From: Neckera pumila | Taxonomy: Eukaryota > Streptophyta > Bryopsida > Hypnales > Neckeraceae | Assembly (NCBI GenBank): GCA_963969595.1 | Contig: OZ018413.1 | Span: forward strand, 16,543,711 to 16,607,710 | DNA length: 64,000 bases | Direction: 5' to 3' | Part shown: positions 11,000 through 28,841 of the stretch, in pieces | How the letters are laid out: each line of letters begins with the position of its first letter | Numbering within the stretch: the first letter of the stretch is position 1 | Position numbers and translations under genes: made by a program | Notes under the pieces: model-generated | Seen by the model: the letters and a program-made list of their open reading frames with translations, nothing else | What the model was told of the DNA's origin: nothing | Database searches by the model: none

Positions 11000-12666
11000 C
11001 ACTCTCAGACGCTTGCTTGCTTGCCCCTCTTTCCAACGTATTTGCAACCCTGTTTGCTCGAGACTTAACCTGCACATCACAACACATAATAAATGGGTGA
11101 ACTTTGAACCTTTCCTACAACAATCTAGAAACTTCCACCGTTTAAAATTTTGCACATTCAGTTTGTGTGAAGCTGCAAAACAATTGCATTAAAATAAAAG
11201 GCAATAGATTTAATGTTTTCATAATTAGCACAAATCAAAGCTTACCTGTACGGTCAATGGAGCCTCTAATGTACTATATGGTTGATGGAGCCTCTACCTT
11301 ACAAGTCGCTGCGAAAATCGGAAACCCTTTTGCACACAATGAACAATGCTGCAACTCCTGCAAGGTTGAGTGATACGTAGGCTACCAGATTAGCGATCAA
11401 CTGGCATTCTGGCAGAAGGTGTCTTCAGGAAGAACGTGACTGCCCCCCCATTTAGAAGGGAAGGAAGCATAATTAGGGGGGAGTATTGAAGTGCTTTCCA
11501 CGAAATATTCGGATCGGATATTATTAAGCTGTTGCAATCTGTTTTCGATTTAATTTTAGAGACTAATTCTAAATCTGCACACAAAAGAATCTAGTAAAAG
11601 CGCGCCGATGGATTTGTATACGGACAGCAGTCACAGCATAAAAACACGCAAGCTTCTGCAGGTGGGCAAGAGCGTTGCTTGATTCCAGTGTTCCAGCCTG
11701 TGTTGACAGAAGGAATGAGACAACGGTATATTCTTGCCGTTTCTTCGAAGTTCGCTAAGTCGAAGTCAATTGTATCTCACATACTGTAGAATAAAAACAA
11801 CCAAGGATAGCAGATTCTGGCATTATGTTCTTAAGTTAATGTACGAGTGGATCTATTGGTGTGCATCTGGCCAGCTTTACGAAGAAAGCAGGATCTGATT
11901 TGGATTCAATCAATGGAACTCAGGTTAGTGAGCTACAGGCATAGTCTTGCGGCTTGCTCAAAAGTTTCAATCTAGGAACTCATGTAAGGGAGCTATTGAA
12001 ATGACTGATAAACACAACTGCAGTTTATTCTATAGAGATAGTCCGTGCAATTTGCATCGATACATTTTGGGACAGGAAATTAGAAAGATTTTGAAATAAC
12101 TTGTAGCTACCTTCGCCCCAGGTCGTGAATTATACACTGAAGAGTAGAGCTTTCTAGAATAATACCTCAACTTGCATAGCTGACTAAGGCACTACAATAA
12201 CTCTTCCCATTGGTATGGGCAACTATGATTATCAATGACATCTCGCTTGGTCGCTAAGTACAATAGCAACTGGAACTTACCACATATGAATTGTGTAAGA
12301 CGATCATCTGTGCTGGCAAGTATGCGGCTCAATTGGGAGAGCCAGTCGTGTAAATGTGCACAAAACCAGCAAGCAAGTTATTCTCGAGAGGGTCGTGGAC
12401 TGAAGAAACTTATACAACTATTCAGATTTTTGCACATAAAGTGAAGGTCCTTAAAACCTATCCGCAAGTGATGGGAATCTCCGCAGCAATGCACCAAGAC
12501 CCTTTAAAGCCACCTGCGTACATACACAGCAATGAAATCTTAGTATTGTGTGTTAAGGTCGAGAGCAATAACCGTCTTTTCCGTACACAGAACAAACAGG
12601 GTGGGTTCATCAGTAGAGGGGGACAAATGGCTCAGTTGGAAAAGAAGTGTGTTCATGCTTACTCAC
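11000..12666. other. Intergenic or intronic sequence, no gene seen
   Basis: No confident coding segment. The missing last exon of the NTF2-like gene on the minus strand should fall here but was not recognised. Short open frames on both strands lack family resemblance. Confidence 0.3.
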
Positions 12667-14227
12667 CAGTGTCAGATTACCGGGTTTGGTTGCAGGCTCT
12701 ACAGCGTCTCTGCCATAACTGCAATAGTCAATGCACATCAGAGACTCCCTTAACGATCAACTGCAAGAAACAGAAACCAAGAAATGATACCGGAACATAA
12801 CTAACAGGCTGGTGAAGAGCTTACACAAACTGCCGTTTGCCATTGAACACTTGGCAGCGATAAAAGCTACAACCCTTGCTGAACGGAAATGGCTTTTTAT
12901 TCCACTCTGTTTCATAAACAGCAAGGACGATGTTTCGTGAGACAATTGAAATCAACAGGACGAGAGAGAGTTTTATCATCTTGACTTGAGAAGCAAAACA
13001 TCAAGGTTTACAGTAAAATTAGATTGTTTCGAAAGCATTAGACAGAGGGAATCACAAAATCACGAAGACATTCTTCTCCATGCCTCATGGAGAAGTCTCC
13101 CTGATGTATTCATGATTATAGTGATATTCCCATATAATCATGATGATCATATAAAGGTCTCGGAATATCACAGTAATCATTGTGACCATAGAGAGATCTC
13201 AAATTCTCTTTATGATGTTTTCTCAATCTTATTATGATCCAGAAAACAATCTATTTTTGCTGAGAATCATGTCCAAAAGGAAACACCATAGTTGAGAGGG
13301 TTTCCTTTACCTAAATGCCATGTCACACCAGCAGCATTGGGATCACCAGTGGTGATGTCATCTACTGTGAACTCCAGTTCGGAACCCACAGAATCCACGA
13401 ACTTCTGAAAGAACTCAAGAATCGCCTGAAAAACAAAATTCGCACGGTCATCAATGTCACATACAGATGAATAGGGCTTGTCGCAGTTCAAGACGTACGC
13501 TTCGAGAATTGAGGTCATTTTAGGCAATGCAATTGGAGGTCTCTACAATGGAGCTCGTAGTATGAGACGAGATTCAGGCGCAAAATCGTGCAAGGCCGGA
13601 TTTGAAAACAGCTACCCTTACAAGCCGTTTCAAAAAGGCTTGTAACGAAGCTTTCAACAAGTCTGAATTCCACACTGACATTCTCGGAAAGAGAGCATGC
13701 GGAAATAAAGTATTTTGAATGAATTCTTATACATGGGCATTCATCTCGTAGCTCCATGACCCCTAAACTCTAAACTACGACGTCCTTGCATCCTCACCCT
13801 CAGGAAACTTTGAAGAATTAGCAAACTCACAAATCACTCCTGACAAGCGTACCTTCCTTCCCACAAAGGGCTTAGGAAACACGAGATCCTCATAGACGCA
13901 ATCGTCCGCAAACAGGTCCCCAGCTGAGGCAATCTCACGTCGGTTGATGGCGCCATAAAACTCCTGCACCATTTCCGCTGCTTGTTTCTGTGGTATTTCA
14001 GTAGCCGCGGGCGCAGCCGAAGATGTCGAAGCTCCACTCATTTCTGCACTTGCCATCTGGAATAACAACCTCGACCCCTCCGCTTGCCGGTATCCCAATC
14101 TCTTTGACTTCAAACATGCAATTCTAGCAACTCCCGCAACACCAGCTTTGCCGTTACCTCGACACCAATTCGAAGCTTCCGTTTGCAAGGGAGAACACCA
14201 AGGCGCCAAACACAACGACACTGCCAT
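12667..14227 (-). CDS. NTF2/SnoaL-like domain protein, probably plastid-targeted (3' end not resolved)
   Basis: Four consecutive exons can be read on the minus strand: 14227-13853, 13425-13311, 12906-12825 and 12718-12667, all with GT-AG junctions and consistent phase. The first 60 or so residues are Ser/Ala/Arg-rich with few acidic residues, like a transit peptide. The rest is a cone-shaped NTF2/SnoaL-type fold: EFYGAINRREIASAGDLFAD, then DDCVYEDLVFPKPFVG, FFQKFVDSVG, TWHLEW, a PFSKGCSFYRC strand and a DAVEPATKPGNLTL tail. This matches a family of plant plastid proteins of undefined activity. A further C-terminal exon is expected after 12667 and was not found. It is divergent from the Miro gene, about 0.8 kb between starts. 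Confidence 0.75.
13050..13230 (+). repeat. Short-hairpin repeat R4, copy 1
   Basis: Contains paired short stems such as TTCTCCATGCCTCATGGAGAA and shares, in order, ATCACAAAA, the TTCTCCATG hairpin and a GACCATAGAGAGATCTC-like phrase with copies at 16516-16740 and 20598-20745. It sits in the spacer just upstream (gene sense) of exon 3 of the NTF2-like gene. The class is unknown and the limits are approximate. Confidence 0.35.
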
Positions 14228-14520
14228 CGCTAACTGGCTTTCCGCGGAATGCTTGCGTTCAATTGATTGATGAAACTTGGCTCAATGCTTACTCATCTCA
14301 AAAAGGGGAAAAGCAGTTTCATGCGATCAAGTCGCTGATGAGGTGGTGCCATGTGAAACGACCGATTTTAGGTTGCCAATTCTAGAGGCTGTTGGGTCAC
14401 TCTAATTCTGGTGCCAAGATAGTAGCAACTTTGGTGAAGGATACTCGTATAAGTTAAGTAGTACTCGTGTATGCCTCGGAGAACAAAACCTACATTTACT
14501 GTAGCTCAATTCGGGAAGCG

Positions 14521-15020
14521 AGTCCAATTTGCCTGATTCTTTGTTCGAAACCCTAACAAAAATAAGAATTAGACAAAGTATCAGGGATGTCGTTGATCAA
14601 TCAGAGGTGCAACTAACTCAGTCCGAAGGTTAGAACAGAGCAACTATCGGCACATTGCATACTCGACTCACGGTTACCCCGCAACTGACTATGGTGAGAA
14701 CCCTAATTCAGTTTCGGGTATCACGTATTTTCGTCAATTCATTGGAGAGGGTGCACGAGAGTGCAGCAATCGAGGCTTGAACAACCAATTTGCCCGATTC
14801 TCTGTTCTTACCAAAGAATTAGACGAGTAGTATCAAGGATTGTCATCGATGAATCAGAGGCGTAACTAATTCAGTCCAAGATTAGAACAGAGCAAACCAT
14901 CACCAAATTGCGAACGTTACCCCGCAAGTGACTATTGTGCGAACCCTAATTAGGGTTTGAGGATCACGTATTCTCGCAATTAATTTGAGAGAGTGCGCAA
15001 GAGAGCGGAGCAATAGGGGC
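14521..15020 (+). repeat. Tandem duplication of about 240 bp upstream of the Miro start
   Basis: About 14521-14775 and 14786-15020 are diverged direct copies. Shared landmarks are AATTTGCC, GATTCT, GAATTAGAC, TCAGAGG, TTAGAACAGAGCAA, GTTACCCCGCAA, GAACCCTAATT and ATCACGTATT. The downstream copy ends three bases before the Miro start codon. The upstream copy ends in a related AGTGCAGCAATCGAGG phrase without the ATG. The whole Miro core promoter and leader has therefore been duplicated in place. Confidence 0.75.
14942..14957. promoter_or_regulatory. Palindromic telo-box pair upstream of Miro
   Basis: AACCCTAATTAGGGTT is a perfect 16-base palindrome made of two inverted telo-box cores, 67 bases before the Miro start. 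Telo-boxes (AAACCCTAA) are common in promoters of plant housekeeping genes. The upstream promoter copy keeps only the left half. Function here is inferred. Confidence 0.4.
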
Positions 15021-15023
15021 ACC

Positions 15024-20848
<5,825 letters not shown>

Positions 20849-23839
20849 AGAGGAGCTTACAAACTACAAATTGCAGCGTTTAGTTTTTGAGGACTGCTAT
20901 CAGAGAGTTCTCTCTTTTCACGAAGGATATGACGGTCCATAAATGTTGGATCGTTCTCATCTAAATTTCAATTTTTGAGATCCTTTATGAGGCAACTTCA
21001 CTTGTTATTAAGATCGTCTTGTACATGTGGAGGTGGATAGACGCATCTGCTGATCATTTCATTATTGTTTGCAAAGGCCTCTGCAGAGTTTCTTGTGCCT
21101 GTGTTTCTGTAAGTGTATCACAAATTCTGCAGCTTCGGGAACACAAGTAGCTTGTTATTAGTTTGTAGTATAGTGGGAGGCCCTCACACAAGGGCCTCCT
21201 GTCGTGTGAGGGCCCTGCCTCGAAGGCGAGGGCGAGAGCCCGAGCCTGAGGGGCGGGGCCTTCACACAACGGAAGGCCTGCGTGTGAGGGTGTCCCGCTT
21301 CATTAACCCTTAAATGCCGAAGGGGGGACCCTCAAAATCTTCCTTTTCTATTACCGTGTGAATCATTGACTTCCAAAATTGCAAAAGTAGTCATTGGAAG
21401 TCAAATTACTGTAGAAGATCTTCCCTTTCCAAAACAAATTTAGAGGATGAATAGTTGCACTTCTGTCCTATACAGTTTGATTCCTTGTGTAGGATTGTCC
21501 TCGTAATAGTGCCTGGCATTTGTTACAATGTCAAGCATTATTAGGAGGGCATTACGCCCTGTAAGTGGGGTCCATTTTTTATAGTACCTAGCTTGAAAGT
21601 GCTTAATAGTTTAGAGAATCTCATAGTTTTGAGTGGAAGTTATTCGACACAGTATACATGCAGGTTTAGAACCAGCTCCAAAGATTTTCACCTGTATTAA
21701 GCCTTAATCCTTTGAAATCCAAATCGTTTTTTGAATTTGTGCACATTTTTGCTCATATCTTTGTATAGATATATTACTTACCTTACACTTGACTAAATAG
21801 GTCATAGAAGAAGGTTTCTTTTTGAATAGTCAAGCAAAAAATTTGGAGATTTAGTTAGTGTTTACAAATTCAAAACTTATTTATATGGTGTCCAACACAT
21901 GCTAGGAATCTTCTTTCAATTGGCAACAAAAATTTAGCAAATTATTTGTACCATCATACTCACAAAACATGTCAGGTTTTTTGTTTTTGTTTTTTGAAAC
22001 CTAGAATAAACATGTGAAGGTTTGAAGGCCAAATAGTAATATATATAGAAGACCTTCCAATTAAAAGCTTAGCTAGGATTGGTCTCACATTACTATGGAG
22101 AGGTTTATTACTTTAGAGAGTGTTGTTTATTAGAAGTTCTATTGTAGTTATAATTTTGAATTAAAATTGAGATTTTTTATAAACTGAAATAAGTGCATAT
22201 AAACAATACCTTTATGCATATTTATGCCATTGAATTAAAAATATTCATCATGAATGATCATGAATTATATTACCTTGAAAATTAATTTTTTTAGATCACC
22301 AAAAGTGAATTTGTTATCCCTTTGGAATTGAAATTTGGTATATTTGATTGAAATTGATTAAAAATGCAATGTTAGTCATTCAAGATAAAAAAAATTGCCA
22401 ATTGTATTCTACCTCAATCACGTAACTCTACAAAGGATTCACTAAATCTCTAGACAGGTGAATGACTTTCAAGGGTCTATAGAAATAATTAATGCATCTA
22501 TTCATATAGTAATTGGATCATTTTTGCTTACTTATAGGTTCCGTCCATTCAGAGTTAGTACGCAAGAATATTTTAAGTGGTTTAAGAAGTTTTTTATTTC
22601 TTTATTAAACTTTATGGAAGTAGCACTTGAAACTGCCAAGTATCTAATGAGCAAATTCCTTCTTAGGAGGCTAATATCAAACCAAATTTGCATATGAAAC
22701 TACTAGCAACCTATTTAGACCTTGAGTAGAGGATCAAAAATATTATTTAAGGGGTGCCACTATTTATGCATCATTCTCTCAATATTGCTTCAAGGTTTCA
22801 AATTTTTTTTCCTATTAAGTTTATGACTCAGTATAGGAATCTATAGAGTGCTGCTTTTGGAATTTAGAACAAATTCTCCACGTAGTAGAAAATCCAGATT
22901 TTGCTTGCGACATCTTCATTACAACCTGCTAATTTAGTTGAACAAAATTTTCAACAATGTGACCACATGCAAGGTACAAAAACGCTTGAAACACTTATAA
23001 TTATTGACAATTTAAAGTATCACTAAGTTACTCTAAAAGTAACTTTTGTCAATGCAAACCACTTGCTTCACATTTTTCTAAAAGGAACCCAATTTGGTGT
23101 TTATCATGCACAATTGCACAACTTCACCATTCACACAAACAAACTTTAGAAACATCATTTTCCCAATTCAAGGTTGAAACTCATCCATTCTCAACCTCCT
23201 TAATCCTAGAAGGATGCTAAGGACCCAAAGTGTCCGATGGATGACTTCACTATTAACTATAGAAACAAACAATACACCTATTCATCTAACGATTGGAGCA
23301 TTTTGATGGCTACCTTGGTCATAGGGGTTGCGTCCTTCCAGGGTCAAACCATCCCTGCGGATCCCCAACACCAATGTCATCAATTGGCTCAATCTAAGGT
23401 ACACCCAAAACCGCCACAAATTGATACTATGCCTAGTTACTGTTACTAGGCTGGCCAGATTTTCATATTGTCTTGTTGGCAAGTGAAAGGAGTTTCCAAC
23501 ACACCAAAGAATGTAGCATTTGGATACTGTATGCAAAAGTTATTAAGGAACAAAGTTTGATTCTAAAAGCGTTTCTTGCACTTGGAGATGTACAGAGAGC
23601 ATAGATGGCGGTTTAAGGTCAGTGGCGCATTTGGGTGTACCCACCTTAAAGCTTCCAACGCCACAGCCCAAAACACGCACACCACCAGTCGACACGCACC
23701 GAAACATGCACACCTGCCGAAACCCACTTTCTGCTTTTGCTTGTAACAGATAAAATTCTTCAATTCAATGCCAACCAATGCTGAGAATACTCTCTTCCAA
23801 AGTTCCAATCCACCCATCACCCTCAAAATTGAGCTCAAT
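20849..23839. other. Intergenic region, no gene seen
   Basis: AT-rich spacer after Miro, apart from the GC-rich patch at 21178-21300. At 21705 a TTAATCC-started stretch shares a CTTTGTATAGATATATTA phrase and flanks with 57482-57600, a dispersed repeat of the TTAA class. No coding region was recognised. Confidence 0.4.
21178..21300. repeat. GC-rich hairpin cluster
   Basis: GGCCCTCACAC (21179-21189) pairs perfectly with GTGTGAGGGCC (21204-21214), and related GCGTGTGAGGG and GGCCTTCACAC units follow. It is an isolated GC island in a spacer that is otherwise about 65-70% AT by eye. No promoter or gene is attached to it. Confidence 0.6.
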
Positions 23840-23955
23840 CACATTACCCACATTGCACACATTGCACACATTGCACACATTACCCACATTCCACACCTTG
23901 CAAGGAACTCCACAAATTGCACAAATTGCACAAATTGCACACATTGCACAAACCC
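23840..23955 (+). repeat. Nine-base tandem repeats immediately upstream of a start codon
   Basis: Runs of the nonamer CACACATTG and its variants (CACAAATTG, CCACATTAC) fill the leader directly before the ATG at 23967. Open frames through it give low-complexity peptides that are artefacts of the repeat. Confidence 0.75.
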
Positions 23956-23966
23956 ATAGTTGAGCC

Positions 23967-25876
23967 ATGGCGGCTTGCACGGTATCCGCATCGATTGGCC
24001 AGATTGGTGCTGCCAGTGCAATCCCAGAGAGGAACTGCACGAAGCAGATTCTGGGTTCAGCTCGATTTGCGAGCTCTCCACGGATTGTGATCTCCCAGAA
24101 TTTGAGGCACAGGTCTTGGAGGTCTTTGGTGAGAGCGCAAGCAGGGGAAGGAGGGTCTTTGCAGCCGCAGAAAGGCTCCTTGCAACAGAGTACTGAGGGG
24201 GAGGGTGTGTCACTGGGGACTGCGTTGTTGCCTCCCGATGCTGACCTGAAGAAGCTGGAGTCGCTTCTCTTCCAGGTAATGCTTCCTCATTTTACATTCA
24301 TTGTCAGCGAATCCATTGATAGGGCGTCTCTCTCCAACTCAGGAATTGCTGGGGTTTGTAGGTTGTGGCGTTGAATTGAATAGAATTGGTGTAATTGTTG
24401 TGGATGTGGGAATTCTGGAATTCTGGAATTCTGGAATCCATCGATAGACCATCTCTCTCCCATTCAGATAGTTTGCGAACTTGGGGGTTTCACATTTTCA
24501 ATGCTGATGCTGAGGTCTGGACTGGATTCTGGAGTTTCGCTTGCATTTTTTCGGGAATTTCTAGGGTTGCAGGCAGTGGCGTTGAATTGAATAGAATTGG
24601 TGGATGCGGGAATTCTGCTCAACACCGCTCTAGAATAGACTCTGTTCAATGACTGAGGAAGAAAATTGCTGTTTCCTTGACACTTTTTTATGAGGCTTAC
24701 CCCGGCATTTCTCGTGTTTGTTGTCATTGCACAGCTTTTAGGGAGTTTTAGGTTCAAGCTTATACATGTGATTCGTGCTACATGATACTTTGATTGGTTA
24801 CGTCGGCTTTGTCCCTTGATTAGGGTTTATGAATTTCTTACCATTTTGTGTTTCTGTGTTGTGTCGCGCAGTGGGGAAATAGCTTAACTGCGAACGCCAA
24901 TTTGCCGCTTCCAAACCCTTTGAAAGTAAGTACCTGGGGATTGGTTCATGTTTGTTTCCCTTGTATCGAGTCAGCCCTATGTAAAATTGATAACATAGTT
25001 GAGATGGCATAGAGTCTTCAGTTTCCAGCGTAGGGAACTTGACCTAAGGTATTGAGGATCAACTCTTTCCATCACTTTAAGCATTTTGCATTGAACCAAT
25101 ATGTAGGAGTGTCCTTTCATTGGGAGATCACTCGATGAATCTCACTGGAAAGATCACTTTGAGTGCTACACAAGTCAAACTCTCTTTAGATCAATTTGTA
25201 TCACTGTGTATGAATTTCTTGTGCTGTTATTCAAAGTGGGACAAAGTAGAATTCTACATGTGAAAGTAGAAAACTCCATCTCCCATTCAAAGTTCAGTGG
25301 CCTTGGGCATTATCAGCCAAGTCGTGATTTCTCACACCCAACTTGCGACTTGAAATTCAACCACGTGTTGATTGTGATAGATGGTGACAGCAGTATCTAT
25401 AATGAGCTCAAGTTGCTAAAAACACTGCTTAATCTCCTAAAAATTCAAATCTAACACTGCGTTCTTCACATTCTCTCTAGCAATAAAAAAGTTTTCATAG
25501 AAGGTTTGGTGAATTTAGCCTCATTTCTGAGCACTGTTGTTAAGTAGAAACTTTGTTGTTAAGTAGAAACGTTTTGAATGGTGTCTTCTGTAGGATACCG
25601 TTGAGTACGATTATTAAGAAGCTATGAGCTGTGCGTACGCAGGTGGACAAAGTGAAAGGAGGAGTGCGACTGGGATACATCCGCATCAATGACGGAGCCA
25701 TAGAAGACTTGGTGCACATCGACGTAATCGTGAATGCTGCAACACCCGATCAGCAAGCCTACTTCCAAGCAACAAGGAACGGGCTGTACAAGGACAAAGT
25801 ACCTCCTGGAGAGCCGCTCATCATGCAGAGCCTGCTGCAAGCACTGCGGAAGTCCATTCAGCTGGCCAGAGAATAG
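23967..25876 (+). CDS. Small probable plastid protein of unknown function, three exons
   Basis: Exons 23967-24275, 24872-24925 and 25643-25876 join in frame with GT-AG borders to give 198 residues. The start is gccATGg. The first 60 residues are rich in Ser, Ala and Arg with few acids, like a chloroplast transit peptide. A conserved-looking core follows: LPPDADLKKLESLLFQWGNS, NLPLPNPLKVDKVKGGVRLG, then a DLVHIDVIV strand, and a C-terminal block with RNGLYKDKVPPGEPLIMQSL. The even spacing of charged and hydrophobic residues and clean splicing argue for a real gene. I recall similar sequences from other green plants but know no function. Intron 2 carries repeat R2. Confidence 0.75.
24301..24620 (+). 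repeat. Internal duplication in intron 1 of the plastid-protein gene
   Basis: Two diverged copies of a roughly 100-150 bp segment share AATCCAT.GATAG, CTCTCTCC.A.TCAG, TAGG.TTG, GGCGTTGAATTGAATAGAA and GGGAATTCTG. Three head-to-tail GGAATTCT units at about 24411-24434 separate them. Confidence 0.55.
25105..25390 (+). repeat. Dispersed repeat R2, copy 2
   Basis: Direct match to 5040-5330 as described there. It lies inside intron 2 (24926-25642) of the plastid-protein gene. Confidence 0.55.
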
Positions 25877-27654
25877 TCCATCGCCCGCTCTACAGAAACC
25901 TCAAATTTCTACAAAAATCTTGGATTCAGACAAAAACCTCTGTAGCATAACGTTGTTAGAGTCTTGTGGAACTGGTAATGCACACCATCGTCGAGTAGAA
26001 ATGGAACAAGTAATGGAGCCATAATGCATTCCGTACGTCATGCTCGTCTTTCCTCTGTAGAATAAAATTGATGGAACCATAAATGTATACCAGGAATTGA
26101 ATTTACAGTTTCATGGATTTTTCACTTGTTATTCAATGCTTATTCGTGTTTTTGGGTGGATAGTTCCACAGTATTTAGGGTGGATAATTCAGGTGCTTGA
26201 TGCTTTTCAGATGCTAACATTCAGGCTATATCCTTACGTAAGCCATCTATAGGATGTTACACTCGTTGCACGGTTTTCAGTTTAGTTCATGAGTTTAACT
26301 AGTCAAACAGCTGTGAAACTACCCTAAACCGCTCAGAATTGAACTCAGACCTGAAGTTCTGGCGGGGAAGGATGCCGGCGGTGCTGCATCATGGATTGCT
26401 CTGCTTGCTTTGTCCTGAAAGGAGTGTGATTCAGGAGATATTTGATGTGCACAACCAGCACCAGCAGAGAGTTTTTAGACCGAGGCAATAGTACTGTAGA
26501 AATGTCTGTAAAATGTATATGAAAAGACAGTGATGATGCAAACATGATGATCCGTCGGCTAAATCTGAATCGAACAATTCGGATCATTCTTGAGAGGTGA
26601 AATCAAAGCTTATCTAATATTACAACAACAGAGTTTCCAGAGACAATAGTGTTGTACTGTACAAACACAAGTACTGTACAAATGAATGTATCAGATAGGA
26701 TCCCACTATGGTTCGCTCGTAGTCAAATTAAATGGTGACGAATGCATGGCTCCCGTGATCTGCCAATATTTCTCCATTACAACACGCAGAGGGACTAGCC
26801 CCATCACTCCGTCCGTGATCGATGCAAGTGCGTACTTTCTTCAGAAGTCGGCCTGCGATCAACTGAACAGGTCTGCTGCTTCACTTCCAATAAGTAATAG
26901 TGCAGAAAGAGAAGACTGTACTCTGTCAAGGAGGTGATTTCAGAGCCTACTTTTAGTGTATTCACGAGCGCCAAGTCGTTGAGCGTCACGTTGATTGAAG
27001 GCCAGAGCCGCAGCAACGTTCGGCCTCTTTTTGTGCTGCTTCTTGCAAATCTTGCAAATCGTAATGGTGAGCACTAAAGAATCGTAACCGTACCGTCCAC
27101 CAAAACAAAGAAAGTGAAGAACTTGGCATACATTAAGCTGTGTTTCAAAATTAAGGTGCAGAGAGAAAGCTCGTAACTATCTCGATGAGTCTGCAACTAT
27201 CCAGGTACTGGAGCAATATATAGCTTCAGAACATCACCAAAACGCTCTAGATAGGAGAAACATGGCTGCATTATCTGTAGTTCCATACTCCTGACACCAT
27301 GTGAGGCAGTGCTCCAAAGGATAGTTCCATTACTTCCATAGCTTTCCATGAACTGTAGCACGGCATGTGGTTCGAAGTGCCATGATGGCTGCATACTAAT
27401 TCAGAAAACTTTCAGGCAGATTATGTAGAGAGAGCAAGACTAGTGCACCTACAGATAACAAGCGTCCTAAGCGTGAAATCAGTAAGCACCAACTAAAACA
27501 CCAAATCCAACTGCCCAATTCAAGCAACTCAAGCATGCCTTGAGTTCACCAACACTTCAGCAACAGAAACATAGTTACACTAAACACCGAGATCTCAGAA
27601 CGGGTTCAAGGTTTTTAGCCAAATGTTCATTTTCGGAAGAATTTTTTTGAATTT
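25877..27654. other. Intergenic region, no gene established
   Basis: 3' flank of the plastid-protein gene, then unassigned DNA. Open minus-strand segments at 26345-26587, 26804-27016 and 27197-27394 have no recognised family and no consistent splicing. A palindromic TGTACTGTACA motif appears twice near 26650-26685. Confidence 0.3.
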
Positions 27655-27834
27655 AATGGAGATTTTCATTAAAATGGTGCCATTCCAGAACATTGACACT
27701 TTTACAGTTTAGATTGGCCGTTTTGAACTCTACACTTGTCCTAGATAGTTTAGAACGGCCGTTCTGAAGTCTACACCTGTCCTAGATGGTCAAAATGGCA
27801 CACAGAATACTGCCATTTTAACGAAATTTCCCAT
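27655..27834. mobile_element. Foldback MITE with internal tandem repeat
   Basis: The left arm (ATTTTCATTAAAATGG) is mirrored by the right arm (CCATTTTAACGAAATTTCCC), about 30 bases with mismatches. Between the arms are two copies of a 45-base unit with ACGGCCGTT-like core and CTACAC.TGTCCTAGAT. No coding capacity; superfamily not assigned. Confidence 0.55.
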
Positions 27835-28034
27835 AACTTACACTGAGGGTATGAAAAAACTAAGTAGAAATCAAGCAAAATTTAGCTAGTTTTGGAATCA
27901 CAGCAGTAAAGACTCATAAATGACAAGTCGTAACTTAAACCTGTATTTCTTATCCGCACAAAGAATGGGATTTCAATATTTCTCACCTTTCGAAAAACAG
28001 CTTATAAAGACTCGGCCTCCTGCCTACTACTACA

Positions 28035-28279
28035 CAAAATAGTGAAATTGGGTTGCCTCAACAATTAGGTTGCCTTCTCTAACAGAAGTTAGCTCATGAG
28101 CCATTGCTTGTCCACATGGAGGAGCATGCAATTCTCTAAACCCAAGCCATGAATAGTGCACCAACCCATACAACACACATAATTCCTTCATTACTGCATT
28201 TTCTTGCAATGACTATACATATTTATATATTGTTGAATGTCGAGAAATTAGTGTGAGGCAACCTAATTTCACTATTTTG
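28035..28279. mobile_element. Foldback MITE with 24-base inverted ends
   Basis: The left end CAAAATAGTGAAATTGGGTT and continuation TGCCTCA are inverted at the right end as TGAGGCAACC then TAATTTCACTATTTTG. The 245-bp element is related to 1470-1719. No clear target-site duplication was found. Confidence 0.65.
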
Positions 28280-28841
28280 TTCAATTCCTATTGGACTACT
28301 TTTCTTGTGTTTCTCCTTGCCTGACAAACAAGTGCGCAATTGTTTTTACTCGCCAATAAATCTACGCAATAAATACTCAATATTCCGTGCAATGTCCTGG
28401 GAGTTTTGTAGAGGAATCGGACCATTTCCTAGCTTTTTGAAGGTGACTTGGCTTTTTGAAAATTTACTCAAAAGTGAACCTAAAGTTAGAGTGTAAATTG
28501 TATCAATTGAAATTCTCCTTTTTCTAGTGTGATTTGGCAATTTTTTGGATTTTTATTTTCCATTTGTCCATTTTTCTAGATATGGAAAATAGGGTTGGTT
28601 TTATCTATTTCTATATTTTTTTTTTCTTGTTTCAATGTTTTTATCCTTAGTTCTGTGATTTTTTAGTAGTTCTACATTTTTCTGGCTCACTTTCCTGTTT
28701 TAAGTATCCTTGGCAGGAGACCAAAAGTTGAACATGGCCAAGTCCCTACCATTCTAGGGCCAAGGATGTAGCCTTCAAGAAATGCAAGGATCTACAAGAG
28801 GGTCCATGCATTTTTTGGAGGCTGGTTAGTATGGTTAGTAT

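Noticed and set aside
23765..24213. Cys-rich antisense frames with repeated CNVCNVCNVGN-like or CAMCAM peptides
   Set aside because: They arise from the nonamer repeat array and antisense of exon 1 of the plastid gene.
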